From assembly GCF_002836745.1 (NCBI RefSeq), contig NZ_PJAR01000024.1, positions 99,174 to 163,173 on the forward strand: a DNA stretch of 64,000 nucleotides. Direction: 5' to 3'. The position numbers and the translations under genes are program-made. Below the pieces are notes generated by a model. It made no database searches, was not told where the DNA came from, and worked only from the letters and a program-made list of their open reading frames with translations. This document shows positions 47,912 to 57,356 of the stretch, piece by piece (position 1 is the stretch's first letter; every line of letters begins with the position of its first letter). This DNA is from Glaciecola sp. 33A. GTDB taxonomy: Bacteria; Pseudomonadota; Gammaproteobacteria; Enterobacterales; Alteromonadaceae.

Positions 47912-49099
47912 ATGCAAGACGTCAAATTTAACGGAAGCGGATTTGAATATTTTAAAATATGGATAGTGAATGTATTACTCACTATCGTCACATTATCATT
48001 GTATTACCCATGGGCAAAAGTAAGAAATCATCGTTATTTTTATGCTAACACCCGAGTGGGCGAACATAACTTTGAATACCACGCAACGGGCAAGCAGCTT
48101 TTTCTCGGTTACTTGGTGGCCCTAGTTTTATTTGTCATTTATATAGTCGCTCAGCAGGTTTCGCCCATCGGCTCAATAGTGGTGCTGCTTTTATTATTCT
48201 TTGGTTTTCCATGGATAATTTGGAAGAGTCTGCAATTTAATCTTAAAATGAGCAGCTACGCGAATGTCCGCTTTAGTTTTATAGGCTCATTAGGTGATTC
48301 TTATTTCAACTTTATGCTACTACTAATAATGGCTCTTATCGCCTTTTACTCAATATTTTTTCTGCCTGGCATTGCTGTCGCATTACTGGCTGATACCAGT
48401 ATGACGTTTGCCAGTATTTTGGGTTTTGTATTCTTTATTGTTGGCTGTGCTTTAGCAATTTATGGGTTTGCATATAAGAAAAAGAAAAATACAGAATACC
48501 TGATCAACTTTAGAAAATTTGGTAACGGTACATTTTTTACGTCTATAGAGACGTCAGTATTTGCAAAGATAATCCTAAAAACATTTCTTCTTGCTATTGC
48601 TGCAATAGTCGCAGTACTCGGTATATTTCTTGTTTTAGCAGTCATGTTTGCTGGTGCAGCAGCCCTTACCGACCTTCAAAATAGCGCTGGAGACACTCAG
48701 GGAATGATGGCTGCTTTGGCTGCTCTAAGCTTCTTGATTTTACCCGCCTATGCGCTACTCATACTGGCTTTTTTGTTTGTTGGCGCATATGCACAAGCGC
48801 GAATGAGAAACTACATTTATGCGCAAAGCTCGCTTGATAGCAACATTCACTTTAAATCAGCCTTAAGTGCCAAAAAACTAGTATGGGTAATGTTTACCAA
48901 TTTACTATTAGTCGTCTTCACTCTTGGCCTGGGCACGCCATGGGCAAAGGTAAGAATGGCAAGATACATCGCCGCGAATACTTATGTTGAGACAGAGGTC
49001 GATATTTCACACTACATTACTGAAAAACAAAACGTTCAGACAACATTGGGTGATCAAATTGGTGACGCATTTGATGTGGATCTTGGCGTTACTATTTAG
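47912..49099 (+). CDS. DUF898 (YjgN-like) membrane protein
   Basis: A 395-residue polytopic protein whose two halves repeat the family block YPWAKVRNHRYFYANT (about residues 29-46) and TPWAKVRMARYIAANTYV (about 344-361). This is DUF898, the YjgN family of inner-membrane proteins of unknown function. AAGGAAG precedes the ATG. In many marine gammaproteobacteria it is paired with an M48 protease gene, as it is here. Confidence 0.85.
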   Translation: MQDVKFNGSGFEYFKIWIVNVLLTIVTLSLYYPWAKVRNHRYFYANTRVGEHNFEYHATGKQLFLGYLVALVLFVIYIVAQQVSPIGSIVVLLLLFFGFPWIIWKSLQFNLKMSSYANVRFSFIGSLGDSYFNFMLLLIMALIAFYSIFFLPGIAVALLADTSMTFASILGFVFFIVGCALAIYGFAYKKKKNTEYLINFRKFGNGTFFTSIETSVFAKIILKTFLLAIAAIVAVLGIFLVLAVMFAGAAALTDLQNSAGDTQGMMAALAALSFLILPAYALLILAFLFVGAYAQARMRNYIYAQSSLDSNIHFKSALSAKKLVWVMFTNLLLVVFTLGLGTPWAKVRMARYIAANTYVETEVDISHYITEKQNVQTTLGDQIGDAFDVDLGVTI

Positions 49100-49111
49100 G
49101 TTAATTGATAC

Positions 49112-50254
49112 ATGCAAATACAAGGGCGATTATACGAAAAAGACAGCGCGGCATTTTCAGATGTATCGTTGTCTTTAAAAGACAATCAATATTATATTTA
49201 CGATAATAGCGAACTCATAGAGTTTGGATTATCTGCAGGCCTTGAGTTTGGCAGCCGTATTGGTAATGTCGAGCGTAAAATCACCCTTGCTAACGGCTGT
49301 GTTTTTGCAACTCATGATAATAATGAAGTTGACGACTACATAAAAGCGCATCGAGGGCAAAAGAACCTTATTCACAAACTTGAATCAAAAATGCAATGGG
49401 TTGTTGTGGCGTTAATAATCACTATAGCCTCGAGTTTTAGCTTCGTGCGCTGGGGTCTACCAGCGATAACTTATGCGGTCGCAGATGCATTGCCCCACAC
49501 TGTAAATGAAATGATTTCTGAGGGGACTCTGGAGTTTTTAGACAGATTCATATTCGATGAAACTCAGGTAACAGAGCAACAACAAGGGCTTATCACAGCA
49601 AGATTTAATGAGCTGGTGCAACGCGTTGACAGCAGTGATAAAGAGGTGAATTATCAGCTTTACTTTAGAGCATGGGGTAGTAAAGAAGATAGTGTAGAAA
49701 TACCGAATGCGCTGGCCTTGCCTTCTGGTGAAATAATTTTGACCGATAAATTTATTGAATTAACCAGCAGTCAAGATGAAATTGATTCAGTGCTACTGCA
49801 TGAAATAGGTCACGTTCAACACCGTCACAGCCTAAAAATGGCTATACATGGTGCCATTGTAGCAACTTTAGTGACGGTAATTGCCGGCGATGTAAGTGGT
49901 TTGGCAGATATGGGGATAGGCGTAGGTTCGTTACTTGTTACTACTCATTATTCCAGAAAGCATGAGAGCGAGGCTGATCATTTTGCATTCACTAACATGT
50001 TAGCACTTAACATCGACCCAAGTGCTTTCGCCAGTATTATGGGGAAAATGCAGACTTATATGAGCGAGCAGCAACCTCAAACAAGCAAAGCGGGAAGTGC
50101 AGAGAATGAGGCTAGAGAAACAAGCGAAGGCTCAGTATTAGACTATCTCGATTCACACCCTAAGACTCAAGTTCGGGTTGAACAAGCAGAAAGATTTGCG
50201 CAATGCTATCAACAAGGCCTTATCGACTGCCCATATGAAGTTAACAAGCAGTAA
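49112..50254 (+). CDS. M48-family membrane metalloprotease
   Basis: A 380-residue protein with a cytoplasmic N-terminal domain, a transmembrane helix at about residues 92-115, and a peptidase M48 domain with the zinc motif HEIGHVQHRH (around residue 230) and the third ligand in RKHESEADHFA. The C-terminal LDSHPKTQVRVEQAE is also typical. It probably cleaves membrane or periplasmic proteins. It lies 12 bases after the DUF898 gene, so the two are very likely one functional unit. Confidence 0.88.
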   Translation: MQIQGRLYEKDSAAFSDVSLSLKDNQYYIYDNSELIEFGLSAGLEFGSRIGNVERKITLANGCVFATHDNNEVDDYIKAHRGQKNLIHKLESKMQWVVVALIITIASSFSFVRWGLPAITYAVADALPHTVNEMISEGTLEFLDRFIFDETQVTEQQQGLITARFNELVQRVDSSDKEVNYQLYFRAWGSKEDSVEIPNALALPSGEIILTDKFIELTSSQDEIDSVLLHEIGHVQHRHSLKMAIHGAIVATLVTVIAGDVSGLADMGIGVGSLLVTTHYSRKHESEADHFAFTNMLALNIDPSAFASIMGKMQTYMSEQQPQTSKAGSAENEARETSEGSVLDYLDSHPKTQVRVEQAERFAQCYQQGLIDCPYEVNKQ

Positions 50255-50366
50255 AAATGACACCAAGTACGCCAATTACATTTAATTTTCGCGTGCCTGG
50301 TGTCATCATTTCAGTTTCATTCAGCGTCATTAATTCTGTGCCATTACTCCTGAATCATTAACCCAA

Positions 50367-50746
50367 TTAAAAGTTCGTTTCAAGCGCTTCGCCCTCGTCG
50401 GCGCTTGTCACGCCACCTTGACCTGGCGCACCAAGAGTAATGGTATTGTTTGATTGTTCAGGCGTGAGGCTATCGGTAGTGTCGCCATCAAAAATACCAA
50501 CTACCCAACCACCGCTACCCGCTGCGTTAAGCTCGTTAGTAAAGTTACCCGAGGCACCCATAGCACCGTTACCAGTTGTTATAGTATTCCCCTCAAGAGT
50601 TGCCGGTGTATTACCACCAATAAACACACCAAAACCAAAACCTCCAACACCGCCTTGTCCACCACTCCGCCCGCTGCACCTGTGCCACCTACACCGCCAT
50701 TGCTAGCAACTAAGGTATTCGCATTTATCGTCGAGAGTGTAGTCTT
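50367..50746 (-). pseudogene. Fragment of glycine-rich repeat (beta-helix) surface protein
   Basis: Two minus-strand frames, separated by one frameshift near 50665, encode LSTINANTLVASNGGVGGTGAAGG and then FIGGNTPATLEGNTITTGNGAMG, SNNTITLGAPGQGG. Glycine-rich NTI repeats of this kind occur in right-handed beta-helix adhesins or autotransporters. Only the end of the gene is present. It is fused directly to the tnpB start of an IS66 remnant. Confidence 0.6.
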
Positions 50747-50788
50747 TGGATACAAATACACCGCTCTTGGGTCAACGAACATTCTCAT
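50747..50788 (-). pseudogene. IS66 TnpB fragment
   Basis: Fourteen codons, MRMFVDPRAVYLYP, are the conserved start of IS66 TnpB. The ATG overlaps the tnpA stop codon in ATGA, as in intact IS66 elements. After residue 14 the sequence switches to the glycine-rich repeat gene. Confidence 0.75.
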
Positions 50789-51105
50789 ACAGCTAGTCCT
50801 TTGAGCAAGGCCGCCAACCATAGCGGATCGCATTGTGTGGACAATGACAATTGGGCGTGATGGGTTTGCAATACAATCGTACTGGCCGGCGCGGGAAGCT
50901 GAGCTTTAATAAACCTAGCTTCATTTTTGACTACGCGAGTGGTGCGTTTACTCGTGCTTGGTTTGGACAAACCCATTATATGGCGGCGGGCGTAAAAACT
51001 TTGCTGGGGAATATTATGCTCAAGGCAGAATTGCTTGATTGTGCCTGAATAGGCCGCATGTAGCTCCATTAACGCTTGCCAATCTTCTTTTGTACGTGTG
51101 GACAT
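50785..51105 (-). CDS. tnpA: IS66 accessory protein TnpA
   Basis: A 106-residue protein starting MSTRTKEDWQALMELHAAYSG, with SFYARRHIMGL, the helix-turn-helix of IS66 TnpA. In IS66 elements TnpA and TnpB assist the main transposase TnpC. Here tnpB is cut after 14 codons and tnpC is absent, so this element cannot move by itself although tnpA is intact. Confidence 0.8.
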   Translation of the reverse strand: MSTRTKEDWQALMELHAAYSGTIKQFCLEHNIPQQSFYARRHIMGLSKPSTSKRTTRVVKNEARFIKAQLPAPASTIVLQTHHAQLSLSTQCDPLWLAALLKGLAV

Positions 51106-51555
51106 ATTAGGTTTCCTTGGTTGAAAACCTTATTATTGGACAAATCCTTAGCGTAAACTATGTGTGCTATTAACGACGGACACGTTTGTAGTCGCAACCA
51201 CCTCATTTTGTTCACAACATAAACTGCACTAGAAACGCAACTTTGTGCCAAAACCGGTCGTTAGCGTCTCAATGATATTTGCTCTATTGAAGATAGCGGA
51301 CGTTTCAAAATCATCATCGAAGGGCAAGAATGGGCAGTTAGCCGACTGTCAGGATTTGTTACACTACGACGGCTTAGAGCGAATTACAGTCATACGATTA
51401 AAGCCTTCTGACTTTCTCAAAAACTGTAAAAGCGGCCGTTTAGAAATTACTATATACTAAAACCGCTGCAGGTATATACTAAAACCGCTGCAAGATAGTG
51501 GACATGAACAGTCTTACTAATTCGTACTCCAACAAATTTTAAACGGAATTAATAA
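51106..51555. other. Gap with 22-bp tandem duplication
   Basis: No convincing gene. A 71-codon frame (51245-51460) is weak. Two identical copies of TATATACTAAAACCGCTGCA lie at 51451-51470 and 51473-51492, just upstream of the serine hydrolase gene. Confidence 0.5.
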
Positions 51556-53079
51556 ATGAAGTCTTTTTTACTTTTTATCGCTACTTCCTTCTTGGTTAAC
51601 ACTTCATTTGCAAGTACAGACTTTTCAGCGATAGACAAATACATCAATGCTGTAAAAAACGAGGTAGATTTTCCTTCTGGCACGGCTGTGGCTATCGTTA
51701 AAGATGGAAAGATTGTTTACGAAGGGTATTTTGGTTATGCCGACATAAAAGCGAAGAAAAAAGTAAACGATAAAACAGCGTTTTACCTCGCATCAATTAC
51801 TAAACCGTTGTTCGCCCTTTCAATGCTATTAATGGAGAACAACGGAGATATAAAGGAAAACACTAGTATGGCTGAGTTGTTTTCTAGTTTAGATTTTCCT
51901 TATGTCGATAAAGATAGCATTGATGTTAAGCACCTAATTTCTCATACCCATGCTTTAGCTAATCGCCCCTTAGAAGACACGCTCGCATTTACGGGACAGC
52001 ATAATAAGTTACAACGTCAGAGGTTGGCATCTGCAAGTCAAAAGGACACTGATAATACCTTAGGCCAGTTCCAATATAGTAATGTAGGTTACAACTTACT
52101 TAGTGTTTGGGCTGAAAATAAATTCAATCAGGACTGGCAAAAAACGCTGGAAAAATTGGTCTATCAGCCTTTATCAATGGACCATACCTCATCGTACATT
52201 AGTGATGCAGCTACTAAAGGCTTTGATGTTGCTAGACCCTATCATTTGTACACCGATAACCCAAAAGAAGTCATGCCTTTTGAAAAGAGTGATGCTACTT
52301 TGCAAGCTGCGGGAGGTACATTCTCAACTGCTAAAGATATGGCAAAATTTTTGATTGCTCAATTGAATGCAGGGCAAGTTTCGGGCAAACAAATCTTTCC
52401 TGCTGACGTTATTAAAAAGTCTCATCAAAAATTAGTTTCTACTGACCTAAAGTATCGAGACTTCGTTCGCAAAGGATATGCTTGGGGGTGGTATATAGGC
52501 CCATACAAAGGACAACAAACATATCATCATTTTGGTGGTATAGCGGGTGCTCATACGCATACTTCTTTTATGTTGGAACATAATATCGGACTTGTAATAC
52601 TTAACAATGAAGAAACCGTTGCAGGACCCATGACAGCAAGTATTGCTGATATTGCTTATAGTATTTTATTAGACAAAGGAGATGTAAATAACATAACCGA
52701 CTCTCATATTCAGGCCATGAAAGTTAGCTGGAAAAACATTCAAGCTGATATTAGGGAAACAAAAGATACTCACCAAAAAAGAAATGCATCACGAACCATG
52801 CAGTTAACCCAAGATAAAGGTAATTATACTGGAGTATTTCATAACCCTTTATGGGGTGAATTACACGTAAACTTGTTAAAAAACAAAGATCTTGAATTTA
52901 CTTTGGGTGAGTTGAAAGCCGTTGCTACCGCAGCAAAACGCCCGAATGAATTGAGAATTCAGTTTCAAATAGATAGTGGTAAAATTGCGGCCTATAAAAT
53001 TGTCGAAGGCGAAGTGACTGCTATTGATGTTTATGGAATAAACCCTTTGGGCGTAGAGACGTTCAATCGTTTAAAATAG
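51556..53079 (+). CDS. Serine beta-lactamase-family hydrolase (class C-like)
   Basis: A 507-residue secreted protein with a signal peptide ending in TSFAS. The active-site SxxK is in LASITKPLFALSMLL and the second motif YSN in FQYSNVGYNLL. The third motif region contains HHFGGIAGAHT, as in penicillin-binding-protein/esterase members of the family. The extra C-terminal domain of about 120 residues is more like peptidases or esterases than true AmpC beta-lactamases. Antibiotic resistance cannot be inferred. Confidence 0.85.
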   Translation: MKSFLLFIATSFLVNTSFASTDFSAIDKYINAVKNEVDFPSGTAVAIVKDGKIVYEGYFGYADIKAKKKVNDKTAFYLASITKPLFALSMLLMENNGDIKENTSMAELFSSLDFPYVDKDSIDVKHLISHTHALANRPLEDTLAFTGQHNKLQRQRLASASQKDTDNTLGQFQYSNVGYNLLSVWAENKFNQDWQKTLEKLVYQPLSMDHTSSYISDAATKGFDVARPYHLYTDNPKEVMPFEKSDATLQAAGGTFSTAKDMAKFLIAQLNAGQVSGKQIFPADVIKKSHQKLVSTDLKYRDFVRKGYAWGWYIGPYKGQQTYHHFGGIAGAHTHTSFMLEHNIGLVILNNEETVAGPMTASIADIAYSILLDKGDVNNITDSHIQAMKVSWKNIQADIRETKDTHQKRNASRTMQLTQDKGNYTGVFHNPLWGELHVNLLKNKDLEFTLGELKAVATAAKRPNELRIQFQIDSGKIAAYKIVEGEVTAIDVYGINPLGVETFNRLK

Positions 53080-53177
53080 AGTATTGATGTGGCGTTAACG
53101 TCTGCTTTAGCTTGATTCACAGTCTATTAATTCGATTATCCTCACCGTCGCCTTCTGGCACATTCTTCCCGTACAAG

Positions 53178-53270
53178 TTTGAACGGCGTACGTCTGCTTA
53201 TGCCGTATTGTAGACTAATTTGAACGTGCAAAAATTGCCTGAAAGGTGACGTAAGCTCTTGTTGGCCTTG
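53178..53270 (-). repeat. Right copy of 93-bp inverted repeat
   Basis: The reverse complement of 44842-44934 (about 86 of 93 positions agree by eye). It ends outward with GGCCTTG, the complement of CAAGGCC on the left. A further pair, ATATTGGACT (53320) and AGTCCAATAT (53362), lies just outside near the secA-like stop. Confidence 0.9.
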
Positions 53271-53377
53271 AAGTGTTATAAAGAGTCCCTAGGCTATGGG
53301 GTTTTAGAAAGCCAATTTAATATTGGACTGACCTTTAAATAAATACATACAACATCTCTCTAGTCCAATATCCTAAC

Positions 53378-55657
53378 TCAAAACCCAAGCTTCTTCATTT
53401 TTTGCCCAAACTTCTTAGCAACCTGACTGTCCATTCCATTAAACGGATTATCAACGACAACATAAGATGATGTTGATTTAGTCATGTCGAACAATTCGCT
53501 GTCGGGGTCTATGCCGTTTTCGTCGATGACTACGCCGTTAAAAGTGTCGACAACTGCATCTTTTAACTTACCTATTAACTGCTCAAAAACCTCATGAGCT
53601 TGACGGATAAATACATGATACGGCTCGCTACCGCCAAACAGTGAACTGGTTCCCATGGCTCCGTTCAAATGTATGCTCTCTTTGATGTAATCAATTTCAG
53701 ACAAGTATTCAATCCACACTTTGTCGAGGTTATACAGCACTACAATGACTAAGGCCTCAGTGCGTTTATCGTTGTTGATATGGCTCAAGCCTTGCCAGCG
53801 CTCATCGACATCTTCAATGAAAGCCTCAACTCCATTTTGATGCAGAATATCTTCCCGTAGTTTTTGAAAGCCCCGACGCTGGTGCTCTACCACTTCGCTG
53901 TATCTATGAAGGGTTTTACGACGCTCCAAATTAGCACCTTCAATCACCCTTTGTGCATGGGCTATCTTTTTATTAAGAGCCGCTTTTGCATTCAGCTCTC
54001 CCTGTAGCGCCTTTATCGAACCAAACTCCTCTTCAGTGAAATGATTAAAGAGTTTGTCGGTAAGGCTGACAAAATACTGTGAAGATCCGGGGTTGCCCTG
54101 TCTTGCTGACCTGCCTCGCAGTTGGTCATCTATGCGTCTTGATTCAAAACGGCTGGTGCCGATGATGTGCAGCCCACCAAGGTCTTTAGCGCCAGCGCCC
54201 AGAGATATATCTGTGCCTCGTCCTGCAAGGTTGGTGCAGATAGTGACTGCACCCAAAGCGCCTGCTCCGGCGATAATGTGGGCCTCGTCTTGGTCGTTTT
54301 TGGCGTTAAGTAGCTGGCCAGTAATACCGTTTTCGAGCAATAATGCGTGGAGCCTTTCAGACTCGCTAATGTTAGGGGTACCTATCAAAATTGGCTGCCC
54401 AGTTTTGTGGATAGCGTCTATTTCTTGGCAAATGGCAGCGTCTTTGCTGTGATTATCTATGAATACTCGGTCTGGTTTGTCGATGCGCATACAGGGCTTG
54501 CAAGGTGGTATGACACAAGACGTCAAGTGGTATAACTCATATAATTCTTCTGCGGCAAGCTCAGCGGTGCCGCTCATACCACTGACTTTGTTGAACAGGC
54601 TCATTAGATGTTGCAAGGTGATGGAACCTAGCGTTTGTCCCTCCTTTTTAACTGCTAAGCTCTCTTTGGCCTCAAGTGCGGATTGCATACCATCTGGCCA
54701 GCGCCGGTTTTCTGCTATGCGCCCAGTGAATTCATCAATCAGCTTAATATTTTTGCCCTTCACAATGTAATCAACGTCGGGGATCAGTAACGCTTGCGCA
54801 TGTAGCGCTAAATTCACGCTGGTTAGCAGCGGCAGATGCTCTACGTCATAAAGATTTTCGCAGTCGAATTGCTTTTCAATTTTGTGCGTGCCGACGTCCG
54901 TCAAATGCACATTTGAGTGATGTTTGTCGATGTTGTAATCAACAGTCTCAACCAAATCTCGAACTGCTTTGCTGACGTTAGTTAGATGTTCGTTTGGCTG
55001 ATTCACATTGCCGGATATCACCAATGGTATTCGAGCTTCATCAACCAAAATAGAATCGGCCTCATCGACAATCGCAACATCGAGTTTTGTCAAAACGATT
55101 TGGTGCGAATAAAGGCAAAGTTGGTCGCGTAAAAAGTCAAAACCCACCTCTCTTGCAGTGGCATAAATAATGTCGCTTTGGTAAGCCAGTCTTCTTTCGT
55201 CACTAGACATATCCGCCTGAATAACCCCAACGGTTAAGCCAAAAAATTCATAAAGAGGCAGTAAAAGGTCGCTGTCGCGTTTTGCCAAATAGTCGTTAAA
55301 GGTGAGCAAGTAGACTTTACGCCCGGCTAATGCATTGGCGATATTCGGCGCTGCCGCGGCAAGAGTTTTGCCTTCGCCAGTTTTCATGTCTATAACGAAA
55401 CCTTCGAACAAGGCCAAGCCTGCTAGTATTTGGCTGTCGAACGGCCTCATACCCAGCAGCCGATGTGATGCCTCTATCACCGCTGCAAAAACTTTAGCTT
55501 GGGTATCTAGTTCTGGTATTCGAGCTTTCAGATCTTGGATAGACAGTGATTTTAGGGATTCACCCAATGCGTGGATCTCAATTAACGTTTTATGAAAGGG
55601 TTTAAGGGTGGTTTCAACCGACGATTTTTGCAGTCTTGCCATTATCCGTTTTATCAC
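53378..55657 (-). CDS. SecA paralogue (accessory preprotein translocase ATPase)
   Basis: A 759-residue SecA-family protein. It has Walker A MKTGEGKT, Walker B IVDEADSILVDEARIPLV, the cross-linking domain region between, and the second helicase domain with NLAGRGTDISLGAG, GGLHIIGTSRFESRRIDDQLRGRSARQGNPG. It lacks the C-terminal zinc-binding tail of housekeeping SecA (about 900 residues). Start chosen at GTG 55657 (AGGTGG upstream). It lies far from any sec or glycosylated-adhesin genes, which is odd. It could serve a special substrate set or a phage/mobile function. Confidence 0.85.
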   Translation of the reverse strand: MIKRIMARLQKSSVETTLKPFHKTLIEIHALGESLKSLSIQDLKARIPELDTQAKVFAAVIEASHRLLGMRPFDSQILAGLALFEGFVIDMKTGEGKTLAAAAPNIANALAGRKVYLLTFNDYLAKRDSDLLLPLYEFFGLTVGVIQADMSSDERRLAYQSDIIYATAREVGFDFLRDQLCLYSHQIVLTKLDVAIVDEADSILVDEARIPLVISGNVNQPNEHLTNVSKAVRDLVETVDYNIDKHHSNVHLTDVGTHKIEKQFDCENLYDVEHLPLLTSVNLALHAQALLIPDVDYIVKGKNIKLIDEFTGRIAENRRWPDGMQSALEAKESLAVKKEGQTLGSITLQHLMSLFNKVSGMSGTAELAAEELYELYHLTSCVIPPCKPCMRIDKPDRVFIDNHSKDAAICQEIDAIHKTGQPILIGTPNISESERLHALLLENGITGQLLNAKNDQDEAHIIAGAGALGAVTICTNLAGRGTDISLGAGAKDLGGLHIIGTSRFESRRIDDQLRGRSARQGNPGSSQYFVSLTDKLFNHFTEEEFGSIKALQGELNAKAALNKKIAHAQRVIEGANLERRKTLHRYSEVVEHQRRGFQKLREDILHQNGVEAFIEDVDERWQGLSHINNDKRTEALVIVVLYNLDKVWIEYLSEIDYIKESIHLNGAMGTSSLFGGSEPYHVFIRQAHEVFEQLIGKLKDAVVDTFNGVVIDENGIDPDSELFDMTKSTSSYVVVDNPFNGMDSQVAKKFGQKMKKLGF

Positions 55658-55708
55658 GATGCCACCTTTAATGTTGGGCTTTAGTTTATATTGGTGGAGT
55701 TGGGGCAC

Positions 55709-56164
55709 AATTCAAGGGGACAGCATCATCAGTGTCTGAATCAAGCTATCGTGGTTAGACCGATATCAATTGCAGAGTATAGGTAATAACCTAGGTTGGG
55801 TAAGACTAACCTGCTGTCATTATGAGTTCTCGACGGTCCGCTATGGTTACGCTTTGGTATGACTTAATATCGCTCGACTGTCGGCAATGGTGGAAAATAG
55901 GAGTATAAAACTCCGATTTTTCGATGCGCAGCTATGACCATCATTGGAACAAATTTTTCATACAATTCTGAACGGCGTACGACCGCTATTGCCGCATTGG
56001 GGACTGAGTTGACCAGGCAAGAAAGGGCAGTTAGGCGTCGTTGTTTATAAAAATATTCAGAGGATACACCCGTCGGTTTGAATGTGAATTACGGCAGGAT
56101 TTGACTTTTAATTTAATAGAAGCAATCGTATACCCAAACCTTATTTGGACTGGCACACGCATTT
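55709..56164. other. Gap between secA paralogue and small exported protein
   Basis: No gene is supported. One member of the dispersed repeat (CTGAACGGCGTACGACC...) lies at 55968-56005. The rest appears decayed. Confidence 0.5.
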
Positions 56165-56638
56165 ATGAAAATAATATTTTTGACTATGCTTATTTTCCTC
56201 AATTTAAAAAGCACCGAAGTGAACGCATCTGTAAAAACAGAAACTGAAAAGCTAGCCGATATTATGTCAGATCAGTATTCTTCTTTCGTTGAAAAGTCGT
56301 TTAAGCTAGTCACGTCTGAAGACTCAGATTATGTTGTGGCACTTTTTACTATTGAAGGTTTCTCACAAGGAAATAATTATAACCAATACTTAGCAGCATT
56401 CATTCCTGAATACAAAACAAGTGACGAACCTCCATTCAAAGGCTTTGGGGATCCCAAATACAGGCTGATTGGACACAGACAAATATGCAAATCACCATTG
56501 TTGACGCTTAAAAGTGAAAGCGTCACTTTATCTAAAACTTACTTAACGGCAAAATGTGAATTGATTAGAGATAACAAAATTACAGCTATTGATTTAAAAA
56601 TTGAGATTGGTAGGTTTGATATTCTTGTAAACAAATGA
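56165..56638 (+). CDS. Hypothetical exported protein
   Basis: A 157-residue protein with a short signal peptide (MKIIFLTMLIFLNLKSTEVNA). The mature part has two cysteines (ICKSP, AKCEL) and a beta-rich pattern. I do not recognise the family. No good ribosome site is seen before the ATG, so the start is uncertain. Confidence 0.55.
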   Translation: MKIIFLTMLIFLNLKSTEVNASVKTETEKLADIMSDQYSSFVEKSFKLVTSEDSDYVVALFTIEGFSQGNNYNQYLAAFIPEYKTSDEPPFKGFGDPKYRLIGHRQICKSPLLTLKSESVTLSKTYLTAKCELIRDNKITAIDLKIEIGRFDILVNK

Positions 56639-57008
56639 TTGGCTGACCGCAATGGCCGTCGTGTAGACCGAGTTGATCAGGGTTTAAGATTGATTATAGT
56701 GTCTGGCGGTATTAACAACATATTTATAAATGCGATGCGCTCTTACCGCAACCTTTCACCCTTACCTACAAAGCTGCAGGCGGTCTTCTCTCTGCTGCAC
56801 TTGTCGTCGGCTCACTGACCGTTTGAGTCAGTCAACAAACGAATGACGAACGACGGGTAATTGCACAAACTTCTCACTCAAGTTTCACCTGCGTATGACT
56901 GCTTTTGCAATAAGGAGACGTAGCTATTTTTCCGGATGTAGTCTACTTTGAGCGATCAGTTGTCATTGGGGACAGTCGATTTCTGATAGGGCTGTGCTCT
57001 ATAGCGGA
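56639..57008. other. Gap before the solitary cassette
   Basis: No gene is seen. A partial, diverged copy of the dispersed repeat (GCGTATGACTGCTTTTGC) lies near 56890. Confidence 0.45.
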
Positions 57009-57100
57009 CATTAACGCCTACAATAACGGGAAAAGCTGAGCGATAGCGAGGCTTTTTCCCAGTGAGTGAAGCGAACGTTGTTTATTGTTTTGTTACGCAT
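57009..57100 (-). repeat. attC of solitary minus-strand cassette
   Basis: On the minus strand R'' ATGCGTAAC (57100-57092) and R' GTTAATG (57015-57009) bracket GGGAAAAAGCCTCG and AGCTTTTCCC inner boxes. R'' pairs with the GTTAGGCAT at the cassette's 5' end (57384-57376) with one mismatch, which defines a complete cassette. Confidence 0.8.
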
Positions 57101-57101
57101 A

Positions 57102-57356
57102 CTAGCTAAAGATGCTTAGAAAATACAAGCCTGCGACTAACACAACAATGAGACCTACAATTGGACACCAAACACCTGAATGTTGTGTGTCATCAAGGTA
57201 CATCGTTTTTTGAGGCTTTGGGTATGCGCCAAGAGTAAGTAGTTTGCATATAGGCCAACCAATCCAATAGCAGATAAACCAAAAGAATACTTCAGCGATT
57301 ATGTAACCTAAACCGCGGAAAAATCCTTTCGCTAATTCAACTAAGATATCTTCCAT
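57102..57356 (-). CDS. Solitary cassette: small membrane protein
   Basis: An 84-residue protein starting MEDILVELAKGFFRGLGY with two hydrophobic segments (about residues 15-42 and 64-82). The gene lies between a GTTAGGC core (57384-57376) and an attC, on the minus strand, so it is an integron cassette that sits about 12 kb from the array. Similar small membrane proteins are common integron cargo. Function unknown. Confidence 0.7.
   Translation of the reverse strand: MEDILVELAKGFFRGLGYIIAEVFFWFICYWIGWPICKLLTLGAYPKPQKTMYLDDTQHSGVWCPIVGLIVVLVAGLYFLSIFS

Noticed and set aside
51245..51460. 71-codon plus-strand frame
   Set aside because: No ribosome site, no recognisable features, and it ends inside the 22-bp tandem duplication.
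51556..53079. Antibiotic-resistance beta-lactamase
   Set aside because: The protein has the SxxK and YxN motifs, but the length, the C-terminal domain and the third motif fit esterase or peptidase members better than AmpC.
44845..53267. GGCC target-site duplication of a transposon
   Set aside because: GGCC flanks both ends, but it is part of CAAGGCC/GGCCTTG, which simply extends the inverted repeat, so it is not evidence of a target duplication.
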